Origin: an uncultured Ignavibacteria bacterium | GTDB lineage: Bacteria; Bacteroidota; Ignavibacteria; SZUA-365 | Length of the DNA stretch: 64,000 nt | Direction of reading: 5' to 3' | Assembly: GCA_913061095.1 (NCBI GenBank) | Contig: CAJXVM010000002.1 | Location: 62,001-126,000, forward strand | Position numbers and translations under genes: made by a program | The notes under the pieces: model-generated | Told to the model about the DNA's origin: nothing | What the model saw: the letters and a program-made list of their open reading frames with translations, nothing else | The model's database searches: none | In this document: positions 45,601-54,860 of the stretch, piece by piece | How positions within the stretch are numbered: position 1 is the first letter of the stretch | Layout of the letters: each line of letters opens with the position of its first letter

Positions 45601-45826
45601 GGAAGCCGGGACGACCATCCGCTTCGATCTTCTGAAGAGCGCCCAGGTTTCACTTCGCATCTATGACATCGCCGGACGCCTCGTGGCAAACGTCCTTCAG
45701 GGCAGCTACGAATCCGGCAGGTACACCGTGCGCTTCCAGAAGCCCGATATGCCCGCAGGCCTGTATCTCTATCGCCTGTCGGTTGACGGCGTCAGCGAGA
45801 CAGCGCGCATGATCATCACCCGATAA
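42695..45826 (+). CDS. Secreted OB-fold repeat protein with T9SS sorting domain
   Basis: A 1043-residue protein with signal peptide LSVLALFCFVFATAEAQ. An N-terminal OB-fold-like unit (GDTITVEGVVIAAP, LNVRATDSL, VVRVTGVVSQYYS) is followed by two long, clearly duplicated modules (about 288-612 and 622-942). Each has a beta-sandwich with VIWYYIEATDNDNE and FFIVRDG.TRIRDI, then an OB-like part with EGMLV.FENL.VTSDNAD and LVDDG.GEMR.DD.GTW. A sorting domain ends the protein (HQNYPNPFNAEAGTTIRF, YDIAGRLVANVL, MPAGLYLYRLSV). Similar OB units accompany secreted nucleases, but no nuclease domain is present here. It may be a binding or adhesive protein. Confidence 0.82.
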   Translation: MKRFLPYLSVLALFCFVFATAEAQINSDTLTIQQIQEVDPDTLALGTDESTYSPHLGDTITVEGVVIAAPRVSPGGSSLFALGNAFTMYIMDPNGGPWSGLNVRATDSLAADAILITAVDTGFVVRVTGVVSQYYSTTQFEIGVGNDWNADVQVQVIDDLGSRPAPTTIDIEDLVSGGPQDNIPMAAQWEGAYVQIDGAKVGSVTQNSSTGRYTWTIQDGNGNSIGVYDQSVYFRAGSQGVDPNWAPPAPGTTISAIRGVITSTGQGIVIAPIYPGDIVLGSFPPIVSDLARDIALPTSTDDVTITCNVEDSNQDGSITDVTLVYGKNEGGTDTEIDRVTMAYDETTMVATAMIPAQADGSVIWYYIEATDNDNETVVFPGDIVQGKPFFIVRDGMTRIRDIQYTPYGNGMSGAVNGEVTVRGIVVGGANDLGMIYIQDDTTPWSAIEVRGDEGVRNLTTGTDVTVTGTVEERYNVTTIADATIVTNHGTAELPAPQVLSTGTFETEFVTDGNADAEQWEGMLVVFENLQVTSDNADAPSGNYGEILVDDGSGEMRIDDVGTWSDTYTNDSTETGKIYLGPGTTIQSATGILYFSFDYYKLEPRGEDDIQGVGTAENPPVITDLERDIAIPSSSEDVTVTCMVEDSNDGGTISKVEAVYGQALDELGRVELTYDESSMTATGAIPAQTDGDVIWYYIEATDNDNEMATYPEDLAGALPFFIVRDGDTRIRDIKFTPYDDGVPGCDGFSDITTRGVLIAGPNLGMYFIQDAEDAWSGIQIYAGDIDEQGLEVGDDITVTGKVGTRYGITQMSNVTVDENHGKATLPEPVVLATGTYESGAVSDGDVDAEPYEGMLVKFENLSVTSDNADGPDDNFGEFLVDDGTGEMRVDDAGTWDDVYTTDSADTGLIYLKPGTEIEGLTGVMYFSFSNWKLEPRSEDDFENVVTSVERLPGLPAGLTLHQNYPNPFNAEAGTTIRFDLLKSAQVSLRIYDIAGRLVANVLQGSYESGRYTVRFQKPDMPAGLYLYRLSVDGVSETARMIITR

Positions 45827-45873
45827 CAGCATGGCGGAGGCTGTCCGGTCCACCCGGGCAGCCTCCGATCCTT

Positions 45874-46356
45874 ATGATGAAAATCCCTATCCTTGCCGCC
45901 ACTGTCGTGCTCACGGCAGCGGCGCTCTCGGGGTGCTGCTCCTGCAGGGAGAGCACCGGCGAACGCGTCTTCCCGCGAACCGAAATCACCTACTCATCCG
46001 GTGGCGGTGTCAGCGGCCTCTCGACCGGCTATACGATCACCGAAGATCGCCACGTCCTCAAATGGAGTGGCAACGCTGCCGAGGTCAAAAAGGTCGACAC
46101 GGTAGGCCAGGTTCCCGAACCGAAATACCGAGACATGCTCGAAGACGTGTACAATCTCCATCCCGATACCATCCGCCAGATGGAGACCGGAAACATGACG
46201 GTCGCGCTGGTTATCACCGCCAATGACGTCACGTATCGATATCAATGGGCGGGACTCTATTACCGCGACGACGCTGTTCCGGAAAACGTTCGTCCCCTGC
46301 GCAACGTGGTCTGGGACGTCCTGAGACCATACTACGAAGAAGCTTCACGCCAGTAG
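45874..46356 (+). CDS. Small lipoprotein of unknown function
   Basis: A 160-residue predicted lipoprotein (VVLTAAALSGC lipobox, Cys 21, followed by a second and third Cys in CCSC). The mature part has TEITYSSGGGVSGLSTGYTITEDRHVLKW and a C-terminal helix (VVWDVLRPYYEEAS). The layout, with a tested value against a threshold-like beta hairpin, recalls small lipoproteins annotated as potential protease inhibitors of the chagasin/YbaY kind, but I cannot support that. It sits between two large cargo genes on the same strand. Confidence 0.7.
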   Translation: MMKIPILAATVVLTAAALSGCCSCRESTGERVFPRTEITYSSGGGVSGLSTGYTITEDRHVLKWSGNAAEVKKVDTVGQVPEPKYRDMLEDVYNLHPDTIRQMETGNMTVALVITANDVTYRYQWAGLYYRDDAVPENVRPLRNVVWDVLRPYYEEASRQ

Positions 46357-46390
46357 GAAACAGGTTATGTCACTGTATGGAGAGCGGATC

Positions 46391-49300
46391 ATGAGAATGA
46401 CGCAGATCACTCGATGTCTTCTGCTCGCGGGAATGACGATCCTGCTGTTCGGCAGTGCCGCCCGGGCACAGACGGCGAAGCAGGCGGTCATCGATGCGCA
46501 CCGCGACGGGACATCGGTTTCGGAGTCAACGGTTCTGCGTGTTGGCGAGCGATTCCGCGACTGGGTCGCATCCAACGCCGTATTGCGCAAACACGGGGAG
46601 CTGCAGGGCGTTCGCGGTCTTGACATCGACCAGATCCTCGCGTATGACCGTCTGGAACAATCGGTTCCCCTTCTGCGGATCTCTTGGGACACAGCGCTGC
46701 CCATCTTCATCGAAGGCGCCCCCCTGCAGCGTTCCCGGGCTCAGGTGACAGGTGATCCGACGGCGGTAACACCCGGTAACCATCTTCGCACCGCTCGGGC
46801 ATTCTTCCGGAACTTCTCCTCCCTTCTCCGCATCGATCCCGAAGGCGTCTGCTTTGACCTCACGCGGCACATCACCGACGAGCGCGGCAGAACGCACCTC
46901 CGCTTCCGCCAGCTGCGCGACGGCCTCCCCGTGTGGGGAAAGGAAGTCGTGTGCGGGATCGCTGCCAACGGTGACCTCGAGCTTCTCGCCGGACGATACA
47001 CTCCGGCAAACCGTCCGGTGCGGGGAACATTTGTCATCGATGCCGCACAGGCTGCCGCTGCTGCGGTTTCATATGTCGGTGGCAAGACGCAGTCTGCGAC
47101 GATCCCGGATATGATGCGAACGCTGCTGCAGTATGACGCTCCAGCGACGGAGGCGTGCTATATCGACAAAAACAGCGTTCTGCTCCCCGCCTACGCCGTC
47201 GAACTCCGCCCGAACGCGCTCGAGCGCTGGCGCTGTTTCGTCCACGCGGAGAATGGAAAGATCATCCGCGCCTATCCTACACATCACGCGGATGGTCCCG
47301 AGACAGCTGCGGCCACCGACCTCTCCGGTCAGAGCAGGGATATCAATACCTATCTCCATCAGGGCAGCTACTACCTGATCGATGCCTCCCGGACGATGTT
47401 CGACGCGAGCGGTTCCGTATTCCCCAACCGCACTGCAGGAACGATCACGACGCTTTCCGCGAACAACAGTGACCTGACCAATGTGACGCATGCGACTTCA
47501 TCCAACAACAGCTGGCCGGATGCATCCACCGTTTCGGCGCATTACAATCTCGGCATCGTGTACGAGTACTTCCGCACGACACATGGGCGCAACTCGCTCG
47601 ACGGAGACGGCGGCACCATTTTCGCCATCTGCAATGTGACGCAGGGTGGTACATCCATGCCGAATGCCTTCTGGAACGGACAGTTCATCGCCTTCGGTAA
47701 CGGCGGCGACGGATTCACCCCGTTCGCGGGCGCACTCGACATCACTGCGCACGAACTCGCACACGGGATCACCGAGCACAGCGCAGGACTCGAATACCGC
47801 AATCAGTCCGGCGCACTCAACGAGGCCTTCAGCGATGTGTTCGCGGTCATGGTTGATCGTGACGACTGGCTCATCGGTGAGGACATCACCCCCACCAATA
47901 CGTCATTCCCGACGGGCGCGCTGCGTGACATGGAGGATCCCCACAATGGCGGCAGCCAGGGATCCCCTTCCTGGCAGCCGAAGCACATGAACGAGTATCA
48001 GGCCCTGCCGGAATCACAGGACAACGGCGGCGTGCACATCAACAGCGGCATCATCAATCACAGCGTCTTCCTTCTCAGCCAGCAGATCGGTCGCGACAAA
48101 GCGGAACGCATTCTGTACGACGCGCTGACGACGAAGCTGACACGGCAGTCGCAGTTCATTGATTTCCGCCTCGCTATCATCCGATCAGCCACGGAGCTCT
48201 ACGGCGCTACGGAGGCAGCGGCATGCGCTGCCGCGTGCGACCAGGTCGGCATTGCAGACGGGGATCCGACCGGCGATCCGGAAGACTATCCCGAAGTGCA
48301 GGGACAGGACCGCATGCTTTTCGTCAACACCGATCCCTTCCTTCCCGCCCCGCTGTGGATCGTGGTACCGCCGGCCACCAGCAACGATGACTTTTCATCG
48401 GTCTCCTTTACCGATGTCTGGAGCCGACCGAGCGTCGATGACGAAGGACGTGTTGCCGTCTTCGTGGACGGTGAATTCAACATACGCTCCATCTCACTGG
48501 ACGGTCCGGCCAACGAGCAGGTGATCGAAAATTCGGGCGTCTGGAATTCCATTGCGCTGAGCAGGGATCAGAATCGCCTCGCCATCACCACCATTCTCGA
48601 GAACCCCGAGATTTACGTTCTCGACATTTCCGGGCCCAGTCCGGTGACGAATTCCTTTGACGTGTATACTCCGAATTATACCGGCGAGACACTTCCGAAT
48701 ACCGCACAGTTCCCCGATGCGATGGAATTCAGTCATGACAACGAGTATCTGCTGTTCGACACGTACAATGAAGTGGAGATCGGCGGATTTGAATTTGGAT
48801 TCTGGGATATCAATCTCATGCACATCTGGGACAATGCGCGGAACGACTTCGGCACCGGCGTGATCGAGCGCATTCTCCCGCAGGATCCTTCCGTCAGCCT
48901 CGGCAACCCGACGTTCGCGAAAAACAAGCCTACGGTCATCGCGTTCGACGTCGTGTATCCGGAGAGCAGTACGTCATATATCATGGCGATGGACATGCGG
49001 ACGGTCGATCCGCAGGTCATCACGGAAACGACGTTCGGACAGGACGGGTACCCGAGCTACTACGGGGACGATCGAGCGCTCTCGTTCGTCGGCGTGCAGC
49101 AAGATCTCGAGGTCATCTACGGCATCCCCGTCGGCAGCGACGGCATCAGCGCAACGGGTCCTGCACAGGGCTTTGTCGCAGCGGGAACGATGCCCGTGTG
49201 GTTCCGCACGGGGACGCGCCCGGTGTCGGTCGGAGAGACGCCCGCGGCCGCCGCCATCCCGACACTCGCACAGAATTATCCGAATCCGTTCAACCCGGTG

Positions 49301-49531
49301 ACCACGATCCGGTACACGCTGCCGGAACGGGCGGCTATCACGCTGACGGTGCACGACATGCTCGGCCGCCGCATCCGCGTGCTCGATGAGGGCATGCAGA
49401 ATCCCGGTGGTCAGGTCACTGTATGGGACGGCAGAAATGACATGGGGCAGGCAGTGCCCTCGGGCACCTACATCGCCCGTCTCGTCGTCGGCACCCGTGT
49501 GCTGACCCGACAGATGCTTCTTCTCAAATAA
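46391..49531 (+). CDS. M4 (thermolysin) family metalloprotease with T9SS sorting domain
   Basis: A 1046-residue secreted protease from ATG 46391 (GGAGAG upstream; ATG 46367 is the alternative). After the signal peptide (LLAGMTILLFGSAARAQ) come an FTP-type propeptide (HLRFRQLRDGLPVWGKEVVCGI) and the M4 domain with zinc motif HELAHGITEHSAG (about 452) and the third ligand Glu in GALNEAFSDVFAVM. HINSGIINHSVFLLSQQIG carries the catalytic His region. Residues about 640-950 form a TolB-like propeller (LALSRDQNRLAITTILENPEIYVLDI). The sorting domain (LAQNYPNPFNPVTTIRY, LGRRIRVLDEGM, LLLK) ends it. It should cut proteins outside the cell; a neighbouring TonB receptor could take up products. Confidence 0.93.
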   Translation: MRMTQITRCLLLAGMTILLFGSAARAQTAKQAVIDAHRDGTSVSESTVLRVGERFRDWVASNAVLRKHGELQGVRGLDIDQILAYDRLEQSVPLLRISWDTALPIFIEGAPLQRSRAQVTGDPTAVTPGNHLRTARAFFRNFSSLLRIDPEGVCFDLTRHITDERGRTHLRFRQLRDGLPVWGKEVVCGIAANGDLELLAGRYTPANRPVRGTFVIDAAQAAAAAVSYVGGKTQSATIPDMMRTLLQYDAPATEACYIDKNSVLLPAYAVELRPNALERWRCFVHAENGKIIRAYPTHHADGPETAAATDLSGQSRDINTYLHQGSYYLIDASRTMFDASGSVFPNRTAGTITTLSANNSDLTNVTHATSSNNSWPDASTVSAHYNLGIVYEYFRTTHGRNSLDGDGGTIFAICNVTQGGTSMPNAFWNGQFIAFGNGGDGFTPFAGALDITAHELAHGITEHSAGLEYRNQSGALNEAFSDVFAVMVDRDDWLIGEDITPTNTSFPTGALRDMEDPHNGGSQGSPSWQPKHMNEYQALPESQDNGGVHINSGIINHSVFLLSQQIGRDKAERILYDALTTKLTRQSQFIDFRLAIIRSATELYGATEAAACAAACDQVGIADGDPTGDPEDYPEVQGQDRMLFVNTDPFLPAPLWIVVPPATSNDDFSSVSFTDVWSRPSVDDEGRVAVFVDGEFNIRSISLDGPANEQVIENSGVWNSIALSRDQNRLAITTILENPEIYVLDISGPSPVTNSFDVYTPNYTGETLPNTAQFPDAMEFSHDNEYLLFDTYNEVEIGGFEFGFWDINLMHIWDNARNDFGTGVIERILPQDPSVSLGNPTFAKNKPTVIAFDVVYPESSTSYIMAMDMRTVDPQVITETTFGQDGYPSYYGDDRALSFVGVQQDLEVIYGIPVGSDGISATGPAQGFVAAGTMPVWFRTGTRPVSVGETPAAAAIPTLAQNYPNPFNPVTTIRYTLPERAAITLTVHDMLGRRIRVLDEGMQNPGGQVTVWDGRNDMGQAVPSGTYIARLVVGTRVLTRQMLLLK

Positions 49532-49540
49532 CGGTTTCAC

Positions 49541-51010
49541 ATGCGCATTCGTATTCTTCTTTTCGTATTGCTGATTGCTGCCGGATGTTCGGACACGCCG
49601 AACAATCCGGTGGAGAACAGGCCTCCCGAGACCTACCTGTCGCTGCATCCGGACGGAGAGCTGCGCACCACCACGAGCCGCCAGCACATCCACTGGTGGG
49701 GTGACGACCCCGACGGATTCGTGGCAGGGTACCTGATCAGTTTCGACAATGCCACCTGGTCATTCACCACAAGGAACGACAGTGTTTTTGCACTCTCGCT
49801 TTCTGGCAGTGACACCGTGTATGCCTTCTACGTGCGCGCCATCGACGATCAGGGCAACGGCGTGCGCGACGCGGACGGTCCGTACGGTCCCGAACCCTTC
49901 ACCGATGAAAACGGCAACGGCGCCTATGATGCCGGTGAACCGTTCGTGGACCTCGGACTCGCGGATCCGACCCCGGCCGACCTGCGCTACCCCATCCAGA
50001 ATTCCCCGCCCGTCGTGGAATTCCGACAGGGATCGGACGTCCCCGACACGACATTCACCGTGGCCACGTTCGCCTGGATCGGAAGCGATCTCGACGGTGA
50101 CCAGACCATCCGCGAGTATCAGTACGCGCTCAACGACACGCTCGATCCCGCCTCATGGAAAACGCTGCCGCGCAGTACGGATTTCCTGACGCTGTTTGAG
50201 GAAGACGGTCTCCGGGAAGGAGAAAACGTCTTCTATCTCAAAGCGGTGGATATCGCCGGTGCGGAAAGCCGCATCATCCGCATGCCCGATACGTCTGGCA
50301 CCTGGTATGTGAAAAAGCCGAAAACCGAACTGCTGATCGTCGACGATTACGGGCCGTCCGACGCCTCCGCGGCATTCTACCGCAGCGTGACCGATACGCT
50401 CTTCGGCGGACGCTTCCGCGGCGCGGACGTATTCGACATCCGCACCGGCGCATCGACGACGAGCCGCGGCATTTACCTGCCGCCGTACATCAATCCCACG
50501 TTCATCGAAACCCTGAAGCTCTTCCGCTACGTGATCTGGTACGCGGACAACAATCCGACGCTCGAGGTGGCGCAGCTCTCACTGCCCGACTATCAGGAAC
50601 GCGGCGGCCATGTCTTCTACACGGCCTCCTTCCCCGAAAGCGCCATCGACCCGCGCGGGGGCATCACCGATTTCGCTCCCATCGACAGTCTCAGTCCCGA
50701 CCCGATCCGCTTCGTCCCGATGGGCACACGCGCGGAGCCCGCTGCCGAGTCGCCGGGCTATCCGGTGCTCGTGCGTGACAACGAAGGTGTCCCGGTCGCT
50801 TTCATCCGCAACATGTTCCGCAAGATCAACGCGCGCAACCTGTACCGTTTCGAAGAAAGCACGCGCTGGGAAGGACAACCGGTCGTGGCCGTCCGCAGCG
50901 GTGACAGCCGCTTCATTCTCTTCGGCATCCCGCTTCATCGCTTCAACGGCGACGGCAACGCCGGGACGCTGATCTATCAGATATTCCGCAACGAATTCGG
51001 CGTGCAGTAA
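49541..51010 (+). CDS. Lipoprotein of the envelope cluster, unknown function
   Basis: A 489-residue predicted lipoprotein (LLFVLLIAAGC, Cys 16). Two Ig/FN3-like segments can be seen: RPPETYLSLHPDGELRTTTS with HIHWWGDDPDGFVAGYLISFDN, and PPVVEFRQGSDVPDTTFTVATFAWIGSDLDGD. Both carry the pattern of beta-sandwich repeats in this superphylum. The last 170 residues (TELLIVDDYGPSDASAAFYRSV, IWYADNNPTLEVAQLSLPDY, RGGHVFYTASFPE) look like a Rossmann-type domain of the glutamine-amidotransferase-like kind. Its stop abuts the TonB-receptor ATG directly, so it may play the part of a SusD-like partner, but it has no SusD motif. Confidence 0.75.
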   Translation: MRIRILLFVLLIAAGCSDTPNNPVENRPPETYLSLHPDGELRTTTSRQHIHWWGDDPDGFVAGYLISFDNATWSFTTRNDSVFALSLSGSDTVYAFYVRAIDDQGNGVRDADGPYGPEPFTDENGNGAYDAGEPFVDLGLADPTPADLRYPIQNSPPVVEFRQGSDVPDTTFTVATFAWIGSDLDGDQTIREYQYALNDTLDPASWKTLPRSTDFLTLFEEDGLREGENVFYLKAVDIAGAESRIIRMPDTSGTWYVKKPKTELLIVDDYGPSDASAAFYRSVTDTLFGGRFRGADVFDIRTGASTTSRGIYLPPYINPTFIETLKLFRYVIWYADNNPTLEVAQLSLPDYQERGGHVFYTASFPESAIDPRGGITDFAPIDSLSPDPIRFVPMGTRAEPAAESPGYPVLVRDNEGVPVAFIRNMFRKINARNLYRFEESTRWEGQPVVAVRSGDSRFILFGIPLHRFNGDGNAGTLIYQIFRNEFGVQ

Positions 51011-53854
51011 ATGAGTATGAGAACGACAGCCGTTTTTCTTCTCCTTCTGTCACTTACCGCTGCCGCGAATGCGCAGAAGGCCACCATCACCGGTACCATT
51101 ACCGACGCGCGCACGGACGAGACGCTGATCGGCGTGAACGTCCTTGTGAAGGGCACCTACTACGGCGCGGCCACTGACGTGAATGGGCGGTACACCATCA
51201 GGGACGTAAATCCCGGCGAGTATACGCTCGTTGTATCCCTGATCGGATACAGGAAAATTCAGCAGACCGGTGTGGACATCGAGCCCGGTGAAACGCTGAC
51301 GCTGGATTTCGAAATGGAGGAGACAATCCTCACCATGGATGAAGCCGTCGTCATCATCGGCGAGAAACCGCTGATGGATATCGAGGAGACGGCCAGCAAA
51401 CGCACGATGACGGCTGAGGATCTCGAGGTAGCCGTGATCGAAAACGTAACCGACGTCGTCTCGCAGCAGACCGGCGTCGTGTACTCGGATGAGGGAATCC
51501 ATATCCGCGGTGGCCGCTCGTACGAGAACGCTTTTCTGCTCGATGGTATCTCCGTGCAGGATCCGCTCGCGGGCACCGGTTTCGGGCTGCAGCTCAGCGC
51601 CGCGTCCATTCAGGAATTGGAAGTCATCACGGGGGGATTCAACGCCGAGTACGGCCAGGCGACATCGGGCGTGGTGAATGTCACGACGAAAGAAGCCCAG
51701 GAACACTACACGTTTTACATGTCGCACAAGCGCGACAATCTCGGCTTCAACTCGGATTCACGCTCGAGCTGGAATACCGATATTTCCGAACTGTCGCTCG
51801 GCGGACCCGAACCCATCACAAGCTTCCTGCTTCCGGCGGTCGGTGTGGATGTTCCGGGCAACATCTCCTTCTTCGGCAACATGTACGCCGGCTTCTCCGA
51901 CAATTTCACGCGTCTGACCCCGATCATCCGTGACGGACGTCCCACCGGGGATTTCCGTGAAATCACTGCCGACCAGCTGTACTCCAGTACATTCGGGGGC
52001 TCGCGTTTCGCGCCGCGGCAGGACAACAACTGGTTCTGGCTCGGCAAGGTCACATGGGCCTTTTCCCCTACCATGAAACTCCGCTACTCATATAACCAGT
52101 CCGTCAGCATCAACCAGAACTCGCAGTCGCTGCAGACGAATCTCGAATACGTGGAGCCAAGTCCGGGCTACCAGTACGAATTCCAGAACATCCTTGACGA
52201 CGCCAACACGTACACGCACAACACGATTTTCCACACCCTCAGCTGGACGCACACGGTCAACAGCAAGTCGTTTTACGAGGTCAAGCTCAGCCGTTTCTAC
52301 ACAAACCTCCGTGCCGACGCGAACGGCAAGGACTGGCGCGCGTATGAAGAGCCACAGGACCTGATCACCTTCCCCGTGGAATATTACAACGAGGGAACAC
52401 CGCGCGTCGGCGTCATTCCCGGCGACGGATTCTGGGATACGGGCAATGGCTTCACCTGGCACGACCATCACGTCGTCAACTATACGCTCAAGGGAGATTT
52501 CACGAGCAATCTCTCGGAGCGCAACAAATTCAAGGCTGGATTCGACGCGACCTGGGGCGAGATGCAGGTTGTCGACATCTACAAACCCTGGCTTGGAGAG
52601 CTCGGGCTGAACAATGACATCTACACGGTGCATCCCGCGCACGGTGCGATGTACGCGCAGGACAATGTGAATTTCAGCGGTATGATTCTGAACTTCGGTC
52701 TGCGCCTCGACTGGTGGATGCCGGGCAAATTCGTGGACGACGCCGTCAACAATCCCGAGGTGGTCACGATACCCGACGACGTGCGCCAGTCATACATGGA
52801 CAATACGTTCGGACTGTTCGACCGGCGCTTCAAGGCACGCCTGAGCCCCCGCCTCGGCATCTCGCATCCGATCTCCGACAACCAGACACTGTTCTTCTCC
52901 TACGGGCATTTCACCAAGCGTCCTCGACCGCAGTTCGTGTACGCGAAGCTGAATCCCGTGAGTGCGAAATCGACCTTCCAGAAATTCGGCAATCCGGATC
53001 TCGACCCGGAAACCACCGTGGCTTACGAGCTGGGACTGCGCAATCAGTTCACCGAAGATGACGTGCTCACGCTCACCGCGTATTACAAAGACATCTTCGA
53101 TTACGTCAGCACGAAATCTGCGACGATCCCGAGTTCACGCTTCTCGGGTGGTTCCTTCATAACCTACATCAACCAGGATTATGCGCGCACCCGCGGCGTG
53201 GAGGTCGAGTACAAAAAGCGCATCGGTCGCTGGTTCCGCGGCACGGCGAGTTTCGCCTACAGCATCGCCACGGGAAAGAGCTCTTCTCCGGACGAAGGCG
53301 CGCTCGTGCGGCGCGGCGATCTCGAAGAGTCGATCAGGGAAAATTACCTGATCTGGGACCGGCCCGTGCAGGCGGCCGTCAGCGCGAGTTTCTACGTGCC
53401 GAAGGGAAAAGATCCGCTGGGTATCGGACTGCTTGAAGATCTGAACCTGTATTTCCGGGCATTCTTCCAGTCCGGCAAACGCTACACCCCGCAGCTGCTG
53501 GTGGGATACGATCCCAACACCGGCCGACCCATTTACGACCGCGACCGTACCAATCTCTACGGCAGTGTCGGTGACGACTGGTTCTACATCGACATGAACA
53601 TCGAAAAGCACATCATGTTCGCGGGACTCGATGTGGGCATCCTCATCGAGGTCACGAACCTGCTCGGCAACGAGAATTCAGCCATCATCAATCCGGTCAC
53701 CGGCCGGGCATACGAATACGGTGATTCCACGCCCGGCGGATACAATGATCCGCTGTATCCCGACCTGCAGGCACCGCTGAATCCGTATCCCTACAATCCC
53801 GCACGCTATCTCGCGCCGCGCAATATCCGCGCCGGAATTTCGGTGAAAATATGA
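51011..53854 (+). CDS. TonB-dependent outer membrane receptor with carboxypeptidase-like N-domain
   Basis: A 947-residue receptor. Signal peptide (FLLLLSLTAAANAQ), then a CarboxypepD_reg-like domain (TGTITDARTDETLIGVNVLVKG, VNPGEYTLVVSLIGYRK, residues about 25-100). The plug has SQQTGVVYSDEGIHIRGGRS and FLLDGISVQDPLAG, with ITGGFNAEYGQATSGVVNV. A 22-strand type barrel follows to the end (LAPRNIRAGISVKI), with ITYYKDIFDY-type strands such as LTLTAYYKDIFDYVSTKS. It takes up a bound ligand using TonB energy; the ligand is unknown. It starts right after the lipoprotein stop and overlaps the PorV-like gene through ATGA, so three genes are translationally linked. Confidence 0.93.
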   Translation: MSMRTTAVFLLLLSLTAAANAQKATITGTITDARTDETLIGVNVLVKGTYYGAATDVNGRYTIRDVNPGEYTLVVSLIGYRKIQQTGVDIEPGETLTLDFEMEETILTMDEAVVIIGEKPLMDIEETASKRTMTAEDLEVAVIENVTDVVSQQTGVVYSDEGIHIRGGRSYENAFLLDGISVQDPLAGTGFGLQLSAASIQELEVITGGFNAEYGQATSGVVNVTTKEAQEHYTFYMSHKRDNLGFNSDSRSSWNTDISELSLGGPEPITSFLLPAVGVDVPGNISFFGNMYAGFSDNFTRLTPIIRDGRPTGDFREITADQLYSSTFGGSRFAPRQDNNWFWLGKVTWAFSPTMKLRYSYNQSVSINQNSQSLQTNLEYVEPSPGYQYEFQNILDDANTYTHNTIFHTLSWTHTVNSKSFYEVKLSRFYTNLRADANGKDWRAYEEPQDLITFPVEYYNEGTPRVGVIPGDGFWDTGNGFTWHDHHVVNYTLKGDFTSNLSERNKFKAGFDATWGEMQVVDIYKPWLGELGLNNDIYTVHPAHGAMYAQDNVNFSGMILNFGLRLDWWMPGKFVDDAVNNPEVVTIPDDVRQSYMDNTFGLFDRRFKARLSPRLGISHPISDNQTLFFSYGHFTKRPRPQFVYAKLNPVSAKSTFQKFGNPDLDPETTVAYELGLRNQFTEDDVLTLTAYYKDIFDYVSTKSATIPSSRFSGGSFITYINQDYARTRGVEVEYKKRIGRWFRGTASFAYSIATGKSSSPDEGALVRRGDLEESIRENYLIWDRPVQAAVSASFYVPKGKDPLGIGLLEDLNLYFRAFFQSGKRYTPQLLVGYDPNTGRPIYDRDRTNLYGSVGDDWFYIDMNIEKHIMFAGLDVGILIEVTNLLGNENSAIINPVTGRAYEYGDSTPGGYNDPLYPDLQAPLNPYPYNPARYLAPRNIRAGISVKI

Positions 53855-54858
53855 GAATCCTGAATACAACCATGATGCGACGCATACCCGTCCTTCTCGT
53901 TCTCGCCCTGTTCGCCGCCGCTCCCGCGGCACATGCGCAGCTTATTCCCCTGCTCGGCGGACAGCGTGCGGGCATCTCCTCACTGCAGTTTCTGAAAATC
54001 GGTACCGGTGCCCGCGCCGTCGGCATGGGGGAAGCCTTCATCGCAGTCGCGAACGACGCATCCTCCCTCCATTACAATCCCGCCGGGATGGTGCAGTGCG
54101 AAGGACACGAAGCCATGTTTTCGCACACGTCGTGGGTGGTGGATCTTCAGCATGAGTTCGTCGCTGGCATCTACCGCCTCTCCGCATCGGATGCCGTCGG
54201 CGTGTCATTCACATCCCTCCACACCGAAGACATGGAAGTCCGCACGGAGACTCAGCCGTTCGGCACGGGACGCTACTTCAGCTACGGTGACATCGCCGTC
54301 GGGGTGTCCTACGCGCGGCAGCTGACCGAGCAGTTTTCCTTCGGTGCGACGGTCCGCTATGTGGAAGAGACGATTGACGTTCTGAAAACACGCGCCGTCA
54401 TGATCGACCTCGGCACCTATTACTGGACTGGACTCGGGAGCACGCGTTTCTCCGTGGCCGTATCGAATTTCGGCAATAACGTTTCACCCGAGGGTACGGT
54501 GGATCTGCCACGCGGCGAGGAAGTCTCCTCCTTTCAGGAGTATTCTCCGCCCACTCTGTTCCGCATCGGCTTCGCCTTCGAACCGATACAGGATGACGTC
54601 AACCGCCTCACCGCCTCGGCGCAGCTCAATCACCCGAACGACAACAGCGAGAATCTCGCACTCGGATTCGAGTACGCATGGAACGAGCTGTTCTTCATCC
54701 GCGGCGGGTACAAGCTCAATGTCGATGAGGAAGGCCTGACTGCCGGGGCGGGCATCAACGCCCCGATCGGCTTCGGCCGCGGCGGCGTGGATTATGCCTA
54801 TGCAGATTTCGGCCGCCTCGGCGCAGTACACCGCATCACCGTTCGACTGGGACTCTGA
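53851..54858 (+). CDS. PorV/PorQ family outer membrane protein
   Basis: A 335-residue beta-barrel protein of the PorV/PorQ (UPF0164-related) family. The N-terminal block SSLQFLKIGTGARAVGMGEAF and NDASSLHYNPAGMVQCEG is the family mark, similar to FadL-like barrels. PorV shuttles T9SS cargo from the translocon to the attachment complex; homologues outside the core por genes are common and may serve particular cargo. Here it overlaps the TonB receptor gene and sits with three T9SS cargo genes, which suits a cargo-specific role (inference). ATG 53872 is an alternative start. The end (HRITVRLGL) is a typical barrel end. Confidence 0.85.
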   Translation: MRILNTTMMRRIPVLLVLALFAAAPAAHAQLIPLLGGQRAGISSLQFLKIGTGARAVGMGEAFIAVANDASSLHYNPAGMVQCEGHEAMFSHTSWVVDLQHEFVAGIYRLSASDAVGVSFTSLHTEDMEVRTETQPFGTGRYFSYGDIAVGVSYARQLTEQFSFGATVRYVEETIDVLKTRAVMIDLGTYYWTGLGSTRFSVAVSNFGNNVSPEGTVDLPRGEEVSSFQEYSPPTLFRIGFAFEPIQDDVNRLTASAQLNHPNDNSENLALGFEYAWNELFFIRGGYKLNVDEEGLTAGAGINAPIGFGRGGVDYAYADFGRLGAVHRITVRLGL

Positions 54859-54860
54859 CG

